Part shown: one piece after another, positions 1 to 14,140 of the stretch
Layout of the letters: each line of letters starts with the position of its first letter
How positions within the stretch are numbered: the first letter of the stretch is position 1
Source of the DNA: JAMXLO01 sp963812075
GTDB lineage: Bacteria; Pseudomonadota; Alphaproteobacteria; Acetobacterales; Acetobacteraceae
NCBI GenBank assembly: GCA_963812075.1
Contig: CAWETN010000007.1
Location: 62,001 to 126,000 of the forward strand
DNA: 64,000 nucleotides
Direction of reading: 5' to 3'
The notes under the pieces: generated by a model
Told to the model about the DNA's origin: nothing
Databases searched by the model: none
Seen by the model: the letters and a program-made list of their open reading frames with translations, nothing else
Translations under genes and position numbers: made by a program

Positions 1-2
1 GC

Positions 3-677
<675 letters not shown>

Positions 678-686
678 TTAAGCAAG

Positions 687-746
687 AACGCCACAGAGAC
701 ACCGAAGCACGGAGAGCACCCGGTGTTCTCCGTGCCTCTGTGGTGA
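687..746. repeat. Palindromic intergenic repeat between rpoB and rpoC
   Basis: The 96-base rpoB-rpoC gap contains a long imperfect palindrome. Outer arms CCACAGAG (691-698) and CTCTGTGG (736-743) pair, and the inner arms 707-720 and 722-735 pair at 13 of 14 positions. The CCACAGAG...CTCCGTG...CTCTGTGG wording resembles a dispersed intergenic repeat I recall from many high-GC bacterial genomes. There is no T-run, so it is not a normal terminator; it may act as an RNA processing or stabilising hairpin between the two messages. Confidence 0.6.
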
Positions 747-773
747 AACCTTCTTTCTGAGGGTAGCAAACGC

Positions 774-4937
<4,164 letters not shown>

Positions 4938-4956
4938 ACCTTCGTCGGAGCCGCGC

Positions 4957-4990
4957 AAAGGGCCGCCGAACACCGTTCGGCGGCCCTTTT
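4957..4990 (+). terminator. Rho-independent terminator after rpoC
   Basis: A perfect 15-base-pair GC-rich stem (AAGGGCCGCCGAAC against GTTCGGCGGCCCTT) with a 3-base loop is followed by TTTT. It starts 20 bases after the rpoC stop. The stem also begins with an A-run, so on the minus strand it ends in T residues and could serve the convergent transporter gene as well. Confidence 0.9.
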
Positions 4991-5112
4991 GCGCTCCGGA
5001 GGCCGCATCGGCGCGGCGGCTCGGGTTCGAGTTCCATGCGCGGCGTTGTTTCACCGCGCGGCTCGCGTCAGTGCAGGTTCGGATCAAACTGTGACCGGGT
5101 CGCCGCGGACAA

Positions 5113-6111
5113 CTATGCTGCCACGACTGCGGGCTGTGTCGTTGTGGCCTGGAACGCCGCTCCGTAGCGGCGCGCCAGCGCGGCGCACACCATCAGCTGA
5201 ACCTGGTGAAACAGCATCAGCGGCAGCACCGCCAGACCTAACGACGGCCCGGCGAACAGCACGCTCGCCATCGGCAGGCCGCTCGCGAGGCTCTTCTTCG
5301 AGCCACAGAACGTCACGGTGATCTGGTCAGCCCGGTTGAAGCCGAGCAGCCGGCCGATGCAAGTGGTCGCCAGCAGCACCGCGATCAGCAGCACGACGTC
5401 CAACAGCAGCAGCGCGGCAAACGAGCGCGGCGAAAGCTGGTGCCAGATGCCATGCGTGACGCCCTCGCTGAACGCGACGTAGACGACGACAAGGATCGAG
5501 CCGCGGTCCACCAGGCTGGTCAGGTGCCGGTTGCGGGCAACCCACCCGCCGATCCATGGCCGGGCAAGCTGACCGGCGACGAACGGCAGCAGAAGCTGCA
5601 CTGCAACGTCACCGATGCCGACCGCCGAGAAGCCCCCATGCGCGCTCAGCAGCAGTCCGGCCAGCAGCGGCGTCAACAGGATGCCCAGCAGGTTCGAGGC
5701 GGTCGCGGCACAGAGCGCCGCCGCCACGTTGCCGCGAGCGATCGAGGTGAAGGCGATCGAGGACTGCACGGTGGACGGCAGCACGCAGAGCATCAGCACG
5801 CCAGCCCACAGCGCCGGCGTCAGCAGCCCCGGGACCAGCGCCCTGGCAGTCAGCCCGAGTGCGGGGAACAGCAGGAACGTGCTGGCGAGCACCGCGGCAT
5901 GCAGCCGCCAGTGCCGCGCCCCGGCCAATGCCGCCTGCGGCGCGAGCTTCGCGCCTTGCAGGAAGAACATCAGGGCGATCATCGCCGACCCGGTACCGCT
6001 CGCGGCCGTCATGCCGAAGCCCTCGGCCGGAAACAGCGAGGCAATGCCGACCATGCCAAGCAGGCCGACGATGTAGGGGTCGATGTTCAGTCGGGAGAAA
6101 AGTGCCTTCAT
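5113..6111 (-). CDS. SBF-like (YfeH-type) bile acid:sodium symporter family transporter
   Basis: A 332-residue integral inner-membrane protein with about nine to ten hydrophobic segments and very few charged residues outside loops. It matches the SBF-like branch of the bile acid:Na+ symporter family (YfeH style), including the LPSTVQSSIAFTSIARGN segment near residue 113 and the FCGSKKSLASGLPMA segment near residue 272, both of which are unwound-helix regions in this family. The substrate is not known; sodium-coupled organic anion uptake is the family norm. It is divergent from the LysR gene, which is a plausible regulator. Confidence 0.88.
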   Translation of the reverse strand: MKALFSRLNIDPYIVGLLGMVGIASLFPAEGFGMTAASGTGSAMIALMFFLQGAKLAPQAALAGARHWRLHAAVLASTFLLFPALGLTARALVPGLLTPALWAGVLMLCVLPSTVQSSIAFTSIARGNVAAALCAATASNLLGILLTPLLAGLLLSAHGGFSAVGIGDVAVQLLLPFVAGQLARPWIGGWVARNRHLTSLVDRGSILVVVYVAFSEGVTHGIWHQLSPRSFAALLLLDVVLLIAVLLATTCIGRLLGFNRADQITVTFCGSKKSLASGLPMASVLFAGPSLGLAVLPLMLFHQVQLMVCAALARRYGAAFQATTTQPAVVAA

Positions 6112-6160
6112 GCGGGCCGTCCTGTGGTGCTGCCTTGCGCGCGAGTATCCGGGCTGCCGC

Positions 6161-6203
6161 GTTCATTGTGAACGACGATTATAATGCTTACTGTGATCGC
6201 CGT
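6161..6203. promoter_or_regulatory. Divergent promoter/operator region between transporter and LysR gene
   Basis: The 113-base divergent gap holds two related palindromic half-site pairs: TTCATTGTGAA at 6162-6172 and GTTCATGATCAC at about 6192-6203. TTCAnnnTGAA fits the loose T-N11-A style of LysR operators, and an AT-rich GATTATAATGC between them could hold a -10 element. Binding of the adjacent LysR protein here is inferred from position only. Confidence 0.5.
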
Positions 6204-6224
6204 TCATGATCACGGAGGCAGGCG

Positions 6225-7088
6225 GTGCTCGATCCGGCGTTGCTGCAGAGCTTCCTCGCCGTGGCGCAGACCCACAACTTCAGCGAGGCGGGGCGCCGGC
6301 TCGGATTGCGCCAGTCCACCATCAGCCAGCACATCCGCCGGCTCGAGGAGGAGGCCGGACGCCGGCTGTTCGTGCGCGACACGCACTCTGTGGTGCCGAC
6401 CGCGGACGGGGAGGCGATGGAGGGCTTCGCCCGTTCCATCCTGGAGGCGAACGAGCGGGCACGGCGCTATTTCGCCGGATCGCAGCTGCGCGGGCGGGTG
6501 CGGTTCGGCGCGTCGGAGGATTTCGTCAGCTCACGCCTGCCGGAGGTGCTGGCCGAGTTCGTGCGCCAGCACCCGCTGGTCGACCTGGCGCTGACGGTCG
6601 ATCTCAGTGCGACGCTCTACCAGATGCTGGATGCCGGTGACCTGGACCTTGTGCTCTGCAAGCGGCGGGGCGGCGATGAGCGTGGTCGGCTGGTCTGGCG
6701 CGACCGGCTGGCCTGGATCGGCACCGAGACGACCCGGATCGATCCGGCCCAGCCGCTGCCGCTGATCCTCTATACGCCGCCCTCGATCACACGGACCGCG
6801 GCGCTGGAGACGCTGGAGCGTGCAGGACGGCCATGGCGTATCGTCTGCACCAGCGGTAGCCTCAGCGGGCTCCGTGCCGCGGCGCTCGCCGGACTTGGGG
6901 TGACGGTGCACGCGCGCGGGCTGATGCCGGACGGTCTGGTGGAAATGCCGGCGGCCTGCCGGCTGCCAGATCTGGGCGACGTCGAGTTCGTGGTTCTGGG
7001 GGCGGCGCGGCAGGATCGCGGACCCGCGGCCGAGCTATCGGCGGCGATCCTGGCCAACGGCAGCAGGTTGCAGCGGCGCGCAGGCTGA
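6225..7088 (+). CDS. LysR family transcriptional regulator
   Basis: A 287-residue LysR-type regulator. The N-terminal winged helix-turn-helix (residues 3-62) is classic: LLQSFLAVAQTHNFSEAG followed by LRQSTISQHIRRLEEEAG and FVRDTHSVVPTADGE. The remainder is a LysR substrate-binding domain that would sense a small inducer. GTG is chosen as start because it sits after GGAGG at the right distance and gives the standard N-terminus. It is divergent from the SBF-like transporter, so control of that transporter is the simplest hypothesis; the inducer is unknown. Confidence 0.92.
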   Translation: MLDPALLQSFLAVAQTHNFSEAGRRLGLRQSTISQHIRRLEEEAGRRLFVRDTHSVVPTADGEAMEGFARSILEANERARRYFAGSQLRGRVRFGASEDFVSSRLPEVLAEFVRQHPLVDLALTVDLSATLYQMLDAGDLDLVLCKRRGGDERGRLVWRDRLAWIGTETTRIDPAQPLPLILYTPPSITRTAALETLERAGRPWRIVCTSGSLSGLRAAALAGLGVTVHARGLMPDGLVEMPAACRLPDLGDVEFVVLGAARQDRGPAAELSAAILANGSRLQRRAG

Positions 7089-7129
7089 TGCGCCGCTGCT
7101 CCCCGACAGTGTTTGCGCCGATCAGCCGC

Positions 7130-7158
7130 TTGACACCCCTCGGACCCGACACTAGGTT
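7130..7158 (+). promoter_or_regulatory. Probable promoter of the str (rpsL) operon
   Basis: A perfect -35 hexamer TTGACA (7130-7135) is followed after 17 bases by TAGGTT (7153-7158), a weak -10. It lies at the start of a roughly 195-base non-coding leader that ends at rpsL. I see only minor hairpins in the leader and no recognisable riboregulator. The strong -35 and position make this the likely main promoter of the ribosomal run. Confidence 0.6.
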
Positions 7159-7353
7159 CCGCCCCCTCTGGCCGACCCGGAATGGTTGAAGGGCGGCCGT
7201 CGTTTGCAGGCCGAAGTCGCGTGCGGCGCCGCCTCCGGATCGACCGGCGGGCCTAGGCCGTGGGCTCCAGGACCCGCAGGGTGGGTGTTCCCAGCCGGCG
7301 GGCTTTGCCTGTCAGAGGACGGTCGAGAGGCCGAACTGAGTGCAAGAGGCGCG

Positions 7354-7725
7354 ATGCCGACGATCAACCAGCTCATCGCCAAGGGGCGTGAGCCGCAGAA
7401 GACCCGGAACACGGTGCCGGCGCTGCAAGGCTGTCCGCAGAAGCGCGGCGTCTGCACGCGCGTCTATACGACGACGCCGAAGAAGCCAAACTCCGCACTG
7501 CGCAAGGTGGCCAAGGTGCGGCTGACCAACGGCTACGAGGTCGTCTCGTATATCCCTGGCGAGGGCCACAACCTGCAAGAACACTCCGTGGTGCTGATCC
7601 GCGGTGGGCGGGTGAAGGACCTGCCGGGCGTGCGGTACCACATTCTGCGCGGCGTGCTCGACACCCAGGGCATCGCCAAGCGCCGCCAGCGCCGTTCGCT
7701 GTACGGCGCCAAGCGGCCGAAGTGA
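7354..7725 (+). CDS. rpsL: 30S ribosomal protein S12
   Basis: S12 is a decoding-centre protein of the small subunit. This copy is 123 residues, the normal length. The start is set at the ATG giving MPTINQLIAKGR, which is the universal S12 N-terminus; the open frame extends 56 codons further upstream but that part is leader. The PNSALRKVAKVRL and GHNLQEHSVVLIRGGRVKDL segments, sites of streptomycin-resistance changes, are present and normal. Followed by rpsG after 10 bases. Confidence 0.98.
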   Translation: MPTINQLIAKGREPQKTRNTVPALQGCPQKRGVCTRVYTTTPKKPNSALRKVAKVRLTNGYEVVSYIPGEGHNLQEHSVVLIRGGRVKDLPGVRYHILRGVLDTQGIAKRRQRRSLYGAKRPK

Positions 7726-7735
7726 GGAGAGCGCC

Positions 7736-8212
7736 ATGAGCCGCCGCCGCCGCGCGGTCAAACGCGAGATCCTGCCGGACGCCAAGTTCGGCGACATCGT
7801 CATCACGCGCTTCATGAATGCACTGATGTACGACGGCAAGAAGTCGGTCGCAGAGGGTACCGTGTACGGCGCGCTGGACGTGATGAAGCGCCGGGGCGGC
7901 GCGCAGGCCGACCCGGTGCGCATGTTCCACGAGGCGCTGGACAACGTGAAGCCGGCGGTGGAGGTGCGCTCCCGCCGCGTCGGCGGCGCGACCTACCAGG
8001 TGCCGGTGGAGGTGCGCACGGACCGCCGCCAGGCGCTGGCGATCCGCTGGATCATCGACGCCGCCCGCAAGCGAGGCGAGCATACGATGGAAGACCGGCT
8101 ATCCAACGAACTGCTCGATGCGGTGAACAACCGCGGATCCGCGGTGAAGAAGCGTGAAGATACCCACCGGATGGCGGAGGCGAACAAGGCCTTCAGCCAT
8201 TACCGCTGGTGA
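7736..8212 (+). CDS. rpsG: 30S ribosomal protein S7
   Basis: S7 nucleates assembly of the 30S head domain by binding 16S rRNA. The 158-residue product has the standard start MSRRRRAVKREILPD and ends AEANKAFSHYRW, as in other alphaproteobacteria. A GAGGAG ribosome-binding site lies just upstream. In the usual str operon fusA follows; here the next gene, after 23 bases, is tuf. Confidence 0.98.
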   Translation: MSRRRRAVKREILPDAKFGDIVITRFMNALMYDGKKSVAEGTVYGALDVMKRRGGAQADPVRMFHEALDNVKPAVEVRSRRVGGATYQVPVEVRTDRRQALAIRWIIDAARKRGEHTMEDRLSNELLDAVNNRGSAVKKREDTHRMAEANKAFSHYRW

Positions 8213-8235
8213 ACTGATCAACGGAGACACAGACG

Positions 8236-9426
<1,191 letters not shown>

Positions 9427-9439
9427 CGTAGAACACCGG

Positions 9440-9473
9440 CACCGGCGCTCCTCGGCAACGAGGGGCGCCGGTG
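9440..9473 (+). other. Tight hairpin with GCAA tetraloop between tuf and rpsJ
   Basis: A 15-base-pair stem (CACCGGCGCTCCTCG against CGAGGGGCGCCGGTG, one G-U pair) is closed by a GCAA tetraloop of the stable GNRA class. It starts 14 bases after the tuf stop and ends 27 bases before rpsJ. Only GCGTTT follows, so it is a poor terminator; it may be an attenuator or processing hairpin at the str/S10 boundary. Confidence 0.65.
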
Positions 9474-9500
9474 GCGTTTGCAGGGGACTCGGGGACACCG

Positions 9501-9815
9501 ATGGCGCTCGACAGTCAGAATATCCGCATCCGGCTCAAGGCCTACGATCACCGCGTGCTGGACAACAGCACGAAGGAGATCGTCAACACGGCCAAGCGCA
9601 CGGGCGCACAGATCCGCGGTCCGATCCCGCTGCCGACGCATATCGAGCGGTTCACCGTCAACCGCTCGCCGCACGTCGACAAGAAGAGCCGCGAGCAGTT
9701 CGAGATCCGCACGCACCGGCGCCTGCTCGACATCGTCGAGCCGACGCCGCAGACGGTGGACGCGCTGATGAAGCTCGACCTCGCCGCCGGCGTCGACGTC
9801 GAGATCAAGATCTGA
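9501..9815 (+). CDS. rpsJ: 30S ribosomal protein S10
   Basis: S10 is a head protein of the small subunit and, as NusE, an antitermination factor. The start is set at the ATG giving MALDSQNIRIRLKAYDH, matching the family; an upstream in-frame GTG falls inside the preceding hairpin. The product is 104 residues with the conserved GPIPLPTHIERFTVNRSPH block. It opens the S10 section of the cluster and is followed by rplC after 16 bases. Confidence 0.97.
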   Translation: MALDSQNIRIRLKAYDHRVLDNSTKEIVNTAKRTGAQIRGPIPLPTHIERFTVNRSPHVDKKSREQFEIRTHRRLLDIVEPTPQTVDALMKLDLAAGVDVEIKI

Positions 9816-9831
9816 CGGCCCGGAGCGAACG

Positions 9832-10527
9832 ATGGCAAATCAACGCACCGGATTGCTGGCCAGGAAGCTGGGCATGACGCGGATCTTCCGCGACGACGGC
9901 TCGCATGTGCCGGTGACCGTGCTGCAGCTCGACACGCTGCAGGTGGTGGCGCAGCGTACGTCCGAGAAGGACGGCTACGACGCCGTGCAGCTCGGCTGGG
10001 GCCACGCCAAGGTGAAGAACGTGTCGCAGCCGAACCGCGGCCACTTTGCCAAGGCGAAGGTGGAACCGAAGGCCAGACTGGTCGAGTTCCGCGTGGCGCC
10101 CGATGCGCTGCTGGAACCGGGTGCCACGCTGTCGGCGGCGCATTTCGCCGCGGGGCAGAAGGTGGATGTGTGCGGCACGACGCAGGGCAAGGGCTTCGCC
10201 GGCGGCATGAAGCGGTGGAACTTCTCGGGCCTCGAGGCGAGCCACGGCGTGTCGATCAGCCACCGCAGCCTGGGCTCCACCGGCAACCGCCAGGATCCGG
10301 GGAAGACTTTCAAGAACAAGAAGATGGCGGGCCATCTGGGCGTCGAGCGTGTGACCACGCTGAACCTGGAGGTGGCGGCGGTGGATGCCGAGAAGGGTCT
10401 GCTGATGATCAAGGGCGCGGTGCCCGGAGCGAAGGGTGGCTTCGTGCTGGTGCGTGACGCGGTGAAGCGTGCGCGGCCGGCCGACGCGCCCTATCCGGCG
10501 GCACTGCTCGAAGCGCAGGCGGGCTGA
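9832..10527 (+). CDS. rplC: 50S ribosomal protein L3
   Basis: L3 binds near the peptidyl-transferase centre and nucleates 50S assembly. The 231-residue sequence begins RTGLLARKLGMTRIF and contains the conserved GKGFAGGMKRWNFSG and SHRSLGSTGNRQDPGK blocks, including the glutamine that is methylated in many bacteria (GNRQDPG). Intact; rplD starts three bases after its stop. Confidence 0.97.
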   Translation: MANQRTGLLARKLGMTRIFRDDGSHVPVTVLQLDTLQVVAQRTSEKDGYDAVQLGWGHAKVKNVSQPNRGHFAKAKVEPKARLVEFRVAPDALLEPGATLSAAHFAAGQKVDVCGTTQGKGFAGGMKRWNFSGLEASHGVSISHRSLGSTGNRQDPGKTFKNKKMAGHLGVERVTTLNLEVAAVDAEKGLLMIKGAVPGAKGGFVLVRDAVKRARPADAPYPAALLEAQAG

Positions 10528-10530
10528 GCG

Positions 10531-11181
10531 ATGCAGGTCGAAATCACCACCCTCGACAGGACCAGTGCCGGCAACGCCGATCTGCCGGACGAAATCTTCG
10601 CCACGGTGCCGCGCGCCGACATCATGGCGCGCGTGGTGCACTGGCAGCTGGCGAAGCGCCGGTCCGGCACGCACAAGACCAAGGGCATGAGCGAGGTGTC
10701 CGGAACGACCAAGAAGCCCTACCGACAGAAGGGCACCGGCAACGCGCGGCAGGGCAGCCTGCGCGCACCGCAGTTCCGCACTGGCGGCGTGGTGCACGGG
10801 CCGGTGGTGCGCTCGCACGAGTACAGCCTGAACAAGAAGGTGCGGCGGCTCGGCCTGATCTCGGCGCTGTCGCAGAAGCAGGCGGACGGCAAGCTGGTTG
10901 TGCTGGAGGCGGCGAACGGCGGGGCGAAGACGTCGGAGCTGGCGAAGCAGCTGAAGGCGCTGGGCTGGTCTTCGGTGCTGATCGTCGACGGCACGGTGGA
11001 CGCCGGTTTCCTGCGCGCCAGCCGCAACATCCCCGGTATCGACGTGCTGCCGACGGTCGGCGCCAATGTCTACGACATCCTGCGCCACGACATGCTGGCG
11101 ATCACCACGGCCGGCGTCGAAGGACTGAAGCAGCGGCTCGGTCCGAAGGCTGCCCAGGCGAACGGCGGAGACGCGGCATGA
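10531..11181 (+). CDS. rplD: 50S ribosomal protein L4
   Basis: L4 lines the nascent-peptide exit tunnel. The 216-residue protein has the diagnostic loop KPYRQKGTGNARQGSLRAPQ at about residue 66, followed by the GGVVHGPVVRSHEYSLNKK segment. In E. coli L4 represses this operon through the S10 leader; no equivalent leader is recognisable here. The stop overlaps the rplW start (ATGA). Confidence 0.97.
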   Translation: MQVEITTLDRTSAGNADLPDEIFATVPRADIMARVVHWQLAKRRSGTHKTKGMSEVSGTTKKPYRQKGTGNARQGSLRAPQFRTGGVVHGPVVRSHEYSLNKKVRRLGLISALSQKQADGKLVVLEAANGGAKTSELAKQLKALGWSSVLIVDGTVDAGFLRASRNIPGIDVLPTVGANVYDILRHDMLAITTAGVEGLKQRLGPKAAQANGGDAA

Positions 11182-11504
11182 GCGGCACGGTGAAGCGCAA
11201 GCCCGCGCTGTCGCGCGAGGCGATGTACCAGATCATCCGCAATCCGGTGATCACCGAGAAGGCGACCATGCTGTCGGAACACGGACAGTTCGTGTTCCGT
11301 GTCGCGGTCGATGCGAACAAGCGCGAGATCAAGGCGGCGGTGGAAGGCCTGTTCGGCGTCACCGTGCTGGCAGTGAACACGCTGGTGCAGAAGGGCAAGA
11401 CCAAGCGGTTCAAGGGCCGCCCGGGGCAGCGATCGGACGTGAAGAAGGCGTTCGTCAAGCTGGCCGCCGGCCAGTCGATCGATTTCACGACCGGGCTCGC
11501 ATAG
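11178..11504 (+). CDS. rplW: 50S ribosomal protein L23
   Basis: L23 sits at the tunnel exit and docks trigger factor and SRP. The 108-residue product has MYQIIRNPVITEKATML and the C-terminal NTLVQKGKTKRFKGRPGQRSDVKKAFV segment; the N-terminus carries about ten extra residues rich in lysine and arginine. Its ATG overlaps the rplD stop by four bases, so the two are translationally coupled. Confidence 0.96.
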   Translation: MSGTVKRKPALSREAMYQIIRNPVITEKATMLSEHGQFVFRVAVDANKREIKAAVEGLFGVTVLAVNTLVQKGKTKRFKGRPGQRSDVKKAFVKLAAGQSIDFTTGLA

Positions 11505-11520
11505 GGGGGCCGCGCACAAA

Positions 11521-12351
11521 ATGGCACTCAGGCAGTTCAATCCGGTCACGGCGAGCCTGCGCGGCACGGTGCTGATCAACCGTTCCGAGCTGTGGAAGGG
11601 CAAGCCGGTCAAGGGCCTGACCGAAGGCAAGTCCGGCACCGGCGGGCGCAACAACCACGGCCGCATCACCAGCCGCTTCATCGGCGGCGGGCACAAGCAG
11701 TCGTACCGCTTCGTCGACTTCAAGCGCCGCAAGTTCGACATGCCGGCGACGGTGGAGCGGCTGGAATACGATCCGAACCGCAGCGCGTTCATCGCGCTGG
11801 TGAAGTATCAGGACGGCGAGCTGTCGTACATCATCGCGCCGCAGCGGCTGCGCGCCGGCGACAGCGTGGTTGCCGGGCAGCGGGCGGACATCAAGCCGGG
11901 CAACGCGATGCCGATGGCGGTGATCCCGGTCGGCACGATCATCCACAACATCGAGATGAAGCCGGGAGCGGGCGGCAAGATCGCGCGGGCCGCCGGCACC
12001 TATGCGCAGCTGGTCGGCAAGGACGCCGGCTGGGCGCAGATCAAGCTGGGTTCGGGCGAACTGCGGCGGGTACGCGGCGAGTGCATGGCCTCGATCGGCG
12101 CGGTGTCCAACCCGGACAACATGAACCAGAAGATCGGCAAGGCCGGTCGCACGCGCTGGCTGGGCAAGCGTCCGCACAACCGCGGCGTGGTGATGAACCC
12201 GGTCGACCATCCGCTGGGCGGCGGCGAAGGCCGCAGCTCGGGCGGGCGGCATCCGGTGACGCCGTGGGGCAAGCCGACCAAGGGCTACAAGACGCGCAGC
12301 AACAAGCGGACGGACAGCATGATCATCCGCCGCCGCAACAAGGGCAAGTAA
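11521..12351 (+). CDS. rplB: 50S ribosomal protein L2
   Basis: L2 is essential for subunit association and peptidyl transfer. The 276-residue sequence is complete, with the GRNNHGRITSRFIGGGHKQ segment near residue 41 and the C-terminal MNPVDHPLGGGEGRSSGGR segment near residue 223 that contains the functionally important histidine. rpsS follows after one base. Confidence 0.98.
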   Translation: MALRQFNPVTASLRGTVLINRSELWKGKPVKGLTEGKSGTGGRNNHGRITSRFIGGGHKQSYRFVDFKRRKFDMPATVERLEYDPNRSAFIALVKYQDGELSYIIAPQRLRAGDSVVAGQRADIKPGNAMPMAVIPVGTIIHNIEMKPGAGGKIARAAGTYAQLVGKDAGWAQIKLGSGELRRVRGECMASIGAVSNPDNMNQKIGKAGRTRWLGKRPHNRGVVMNPVDHPLGGGEGRSSGGRHPVTPWGKPTKGYKTRSNKRTDSMIIRRRNKGK

Positions 12352-12352
12352 G

Positions 12353-12631
12353 ATGGCGCGTTCCGTCTGGAAGGGTCCGTTCGTCGACGGCTATCTGCTG
12401 AACAAGGCGGAGGCCGCGCGCCAATCGGGCCGCAACGAGATCATCCGCATCTGGTCGCGCCGCTCGACCATCCTGCCGCAGTTCGTCGGGCTGACCTTCG
12501 GCGTCTACAACGGCCACAAGTTCCTGCCGGTGCAGGTGAACGAGAACATGGTGGGCCACAAGTTCGGCGAGTTCTCGCCGACCCGCACCTTCACCGGCCA
12601 TTCCGGCGACAAGCGGGCGAGGCGGTCATGA
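12353..12631 (+). CDS. rpsS: 30S ribosomal protein S19
   Basis: S19 forms a complex with S13 in the small-subunit head. The 92-residue protein starts ARSVWKGPFVDGYLL and ends FSPTRTFTGHSGDKRARR, as expected for the family. Its stop overlaps the rplV start (ATGA). Confidence 0.97.
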   Translation: MARSVWKGPFVDGYLLNKAEAARQSGRNEIIRIWSRRSTILPQFVGLTFGVYNGHKFLPVQVNENMVGHKFGEFSPTRTFTGHSGDKRARRS

Positions 12632-13026
12632 GCAAGCCCACCCACCCGCGTGGCCTGGCCGACACGGAGGCGCAGGCGATCGTGTCGAACCTGCGCGTGT
12701 CGCCGCGCAAGCTCAACCTGGTGGCGGGGCTGATCCGCAACCAGCCGGCGGCGCAGGCGGTGGCGACGCTGACCTTCTCCAAGCGCCGCATCGCGCAGCA
12801 GGTGAAGAAGGCGCTGGAGAGCGCGATCGCCAATGCCGAGAACAACCATCAGCTCGACGTCGATCGGCTGGTGGTGTCGCGCGCCGAGGTGGGCCGCTCG
12901 ATCGTGATGCGGCGGTTCCATGCGCGCGGCCGCGGGCGCTCGGCGCGCGTCGAGAAGTGGTTCAGCCATCTGAAGATCGTCGTCGCCGAACGCGCCCAGG
13001 AAGCGACTGGGCAGGAGGCCGCATAG
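12628..13026 (+). CDS. rplV: 50S ribosomal protein L22
   Basis: L22 extends a beta hairpin into the exit tunnel. The 132-residue product has the LRVSPRKLNLVAGLIRNQ start region and the hairpin segment RFHARGRGRSARVEKWFSHL. A short extra N-terminus of about 15 residues precedes the usual start. It ends TAG immediately before the rpsC ATG. This is the last gene before the indel-rich patch begins. Confidence 0.96.
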   Translation: MSKPTHPRGLADTEAQAIVSNLRVSPRKLNLVAGLIRNQPAAQAVATLTFSKRRIAQQVKKALESAIANAENNHQLDVDRLVVSRAEVGRSIVMRRFHARGRGRSARVEKWFSHLKIVVAERAQEATGQEAA

Positions 13027-13705
13027 ATGGGTCACAAGGTCAATCCGATCGGGCTGCGGCTCGGCATCAACCGCACCTGGGACAGCCGCTGGTTCGCCGG
13101 CGACGACTACTCCAAGCTGCTGCACGAGGACCTGAAGCTGCGCGCCCATCTGCGCAAGAAGCTGCACGGCGCCGGCGTGTCGCGCGTGGTGATCGAGCGG
13201 CCGGCGAAGAAGCCGCGCGTCACGATCTACGCGGCGCGGCCTGGCGTGGTGATCGGCAAGAAGGGCCAGGACATCGAGGTGCTGAAGCGCGACCTCGGCC
13301 AGATGGCCAATGCCGAGGTGGCGCTGAACATCGTCGAGATCCGCAAGCCGGAGATCGACGCGCAACTGGTGGCCGAGAACATCGCCCAGCAGCTCGAGCG
13401 CCGCGTGGCGTTCCGCCGCGCGATGAAGCGCGCGGTGCAGTCGGCGATGCGGCTCGGCGCGCAGGGCATCCGCATCAATTGCGGCGGCCGGCTCGGCGGG
13501 GCGGAGATCGCGCGCGTCGGAGTGGTATCGCGAAGGCCGCGTGCCGCTGCACACGCTGCGCGCCGACATCGATTTCGGCGAGGCGACGGCGAAGACCACC
13601 TACGGCACCTGCGGCGTGAAGGTGTGGGTGTTCAAGGGCGAGATCCTGGCGCACGACCCGCTGGCGCAGGACCGCCGCGCCGCCGAACAGGCGCCGCAAC
13701 GGTAA
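13027..13705 (+). CDS. rpsC: 30S ribosomal protein S3 (one apparent +1 frameshift)
   Basis: S3 lines the mRNA entry channel. The frame from ATG gives MGHKVNPIGLRLGINRTWDS and the KH-domain segment GVVIGKKGQDIEVLK, then breaks after GGRLGGAEIAR. One extra G within the GCGCGCG run at 13511-13516 explains it: removing it restores SEWYREGRVPLHTLRADIDFG and a natural end at TAA 13703-13705, about 225 residues, the normal length. The protein is otherwise fully conserved, so I read this as a sequence error and not a real disruption. Confidence 0.93.
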
Positions 13706-13723
13706 ATGGACTGGTAACGAACC

Positions 13724-14140
13724 ATGCTGCAACCGAAGCGCACCAAGTACCGCAAGGCGCACAAGGGCCGCATCCATGGCAACGCCAAGGGCGGCACGTC
13801 GCTGAACTTCGGCACCTACGGGCTGAAGGCGCTGGAGCCGGAGCGGCTGACCGCGCGGCAGATCGAGGCGGCGCGGCGCGCCATCACGCGCGCGATGAAG
13901 CGCACCGGGCGCGTGTGGATCCGCATCTTCCCCGACGTGCCGGTGTCGGCGAAGCCGGCCGAGGTGCGCATGGGGTCGGGCAAGGGCTCGCCGGAATTCT
14001 GGGTGTGCCGCGTGGCACCCGGGCGGATCATGTTCGAGATCGACGGCGTGCCGCCGGACCTGGCGCGCGAGGCGCTGACCCTGGGCGCCGCCAAGCTGCC
14101 GATCCGCACGCGCTTCGTCGCCCGCATCGGAGACGCGTGA
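13724..14140 (+). CDS. rplP: 50S ribosomal protein L16
   Basis: L16 organises the A-site region of the 50S subunit. The 138-residue protein is uninterrupted, starting MLQPKRTKYRKAHKGR and containing GKGSPEFWVCRVAPGRI. It is one of only four intact genes inside the indel-rich patch. Its TGA overlaps the rpmC ATG by one base. Confidence 0.97.
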   Translation: MLQPKRTKYRKAHKGRIHGNAKGGTSLNFGTYGLKALEPERLTARQIEAARRAITRAMKRTGRVWIRIFPDVPVSAKPAEVRMGSGKGSPEFWVCRVAPGRIMFEIDGVPPDLAREALTLGAAKLPIRTRFVARIGDA

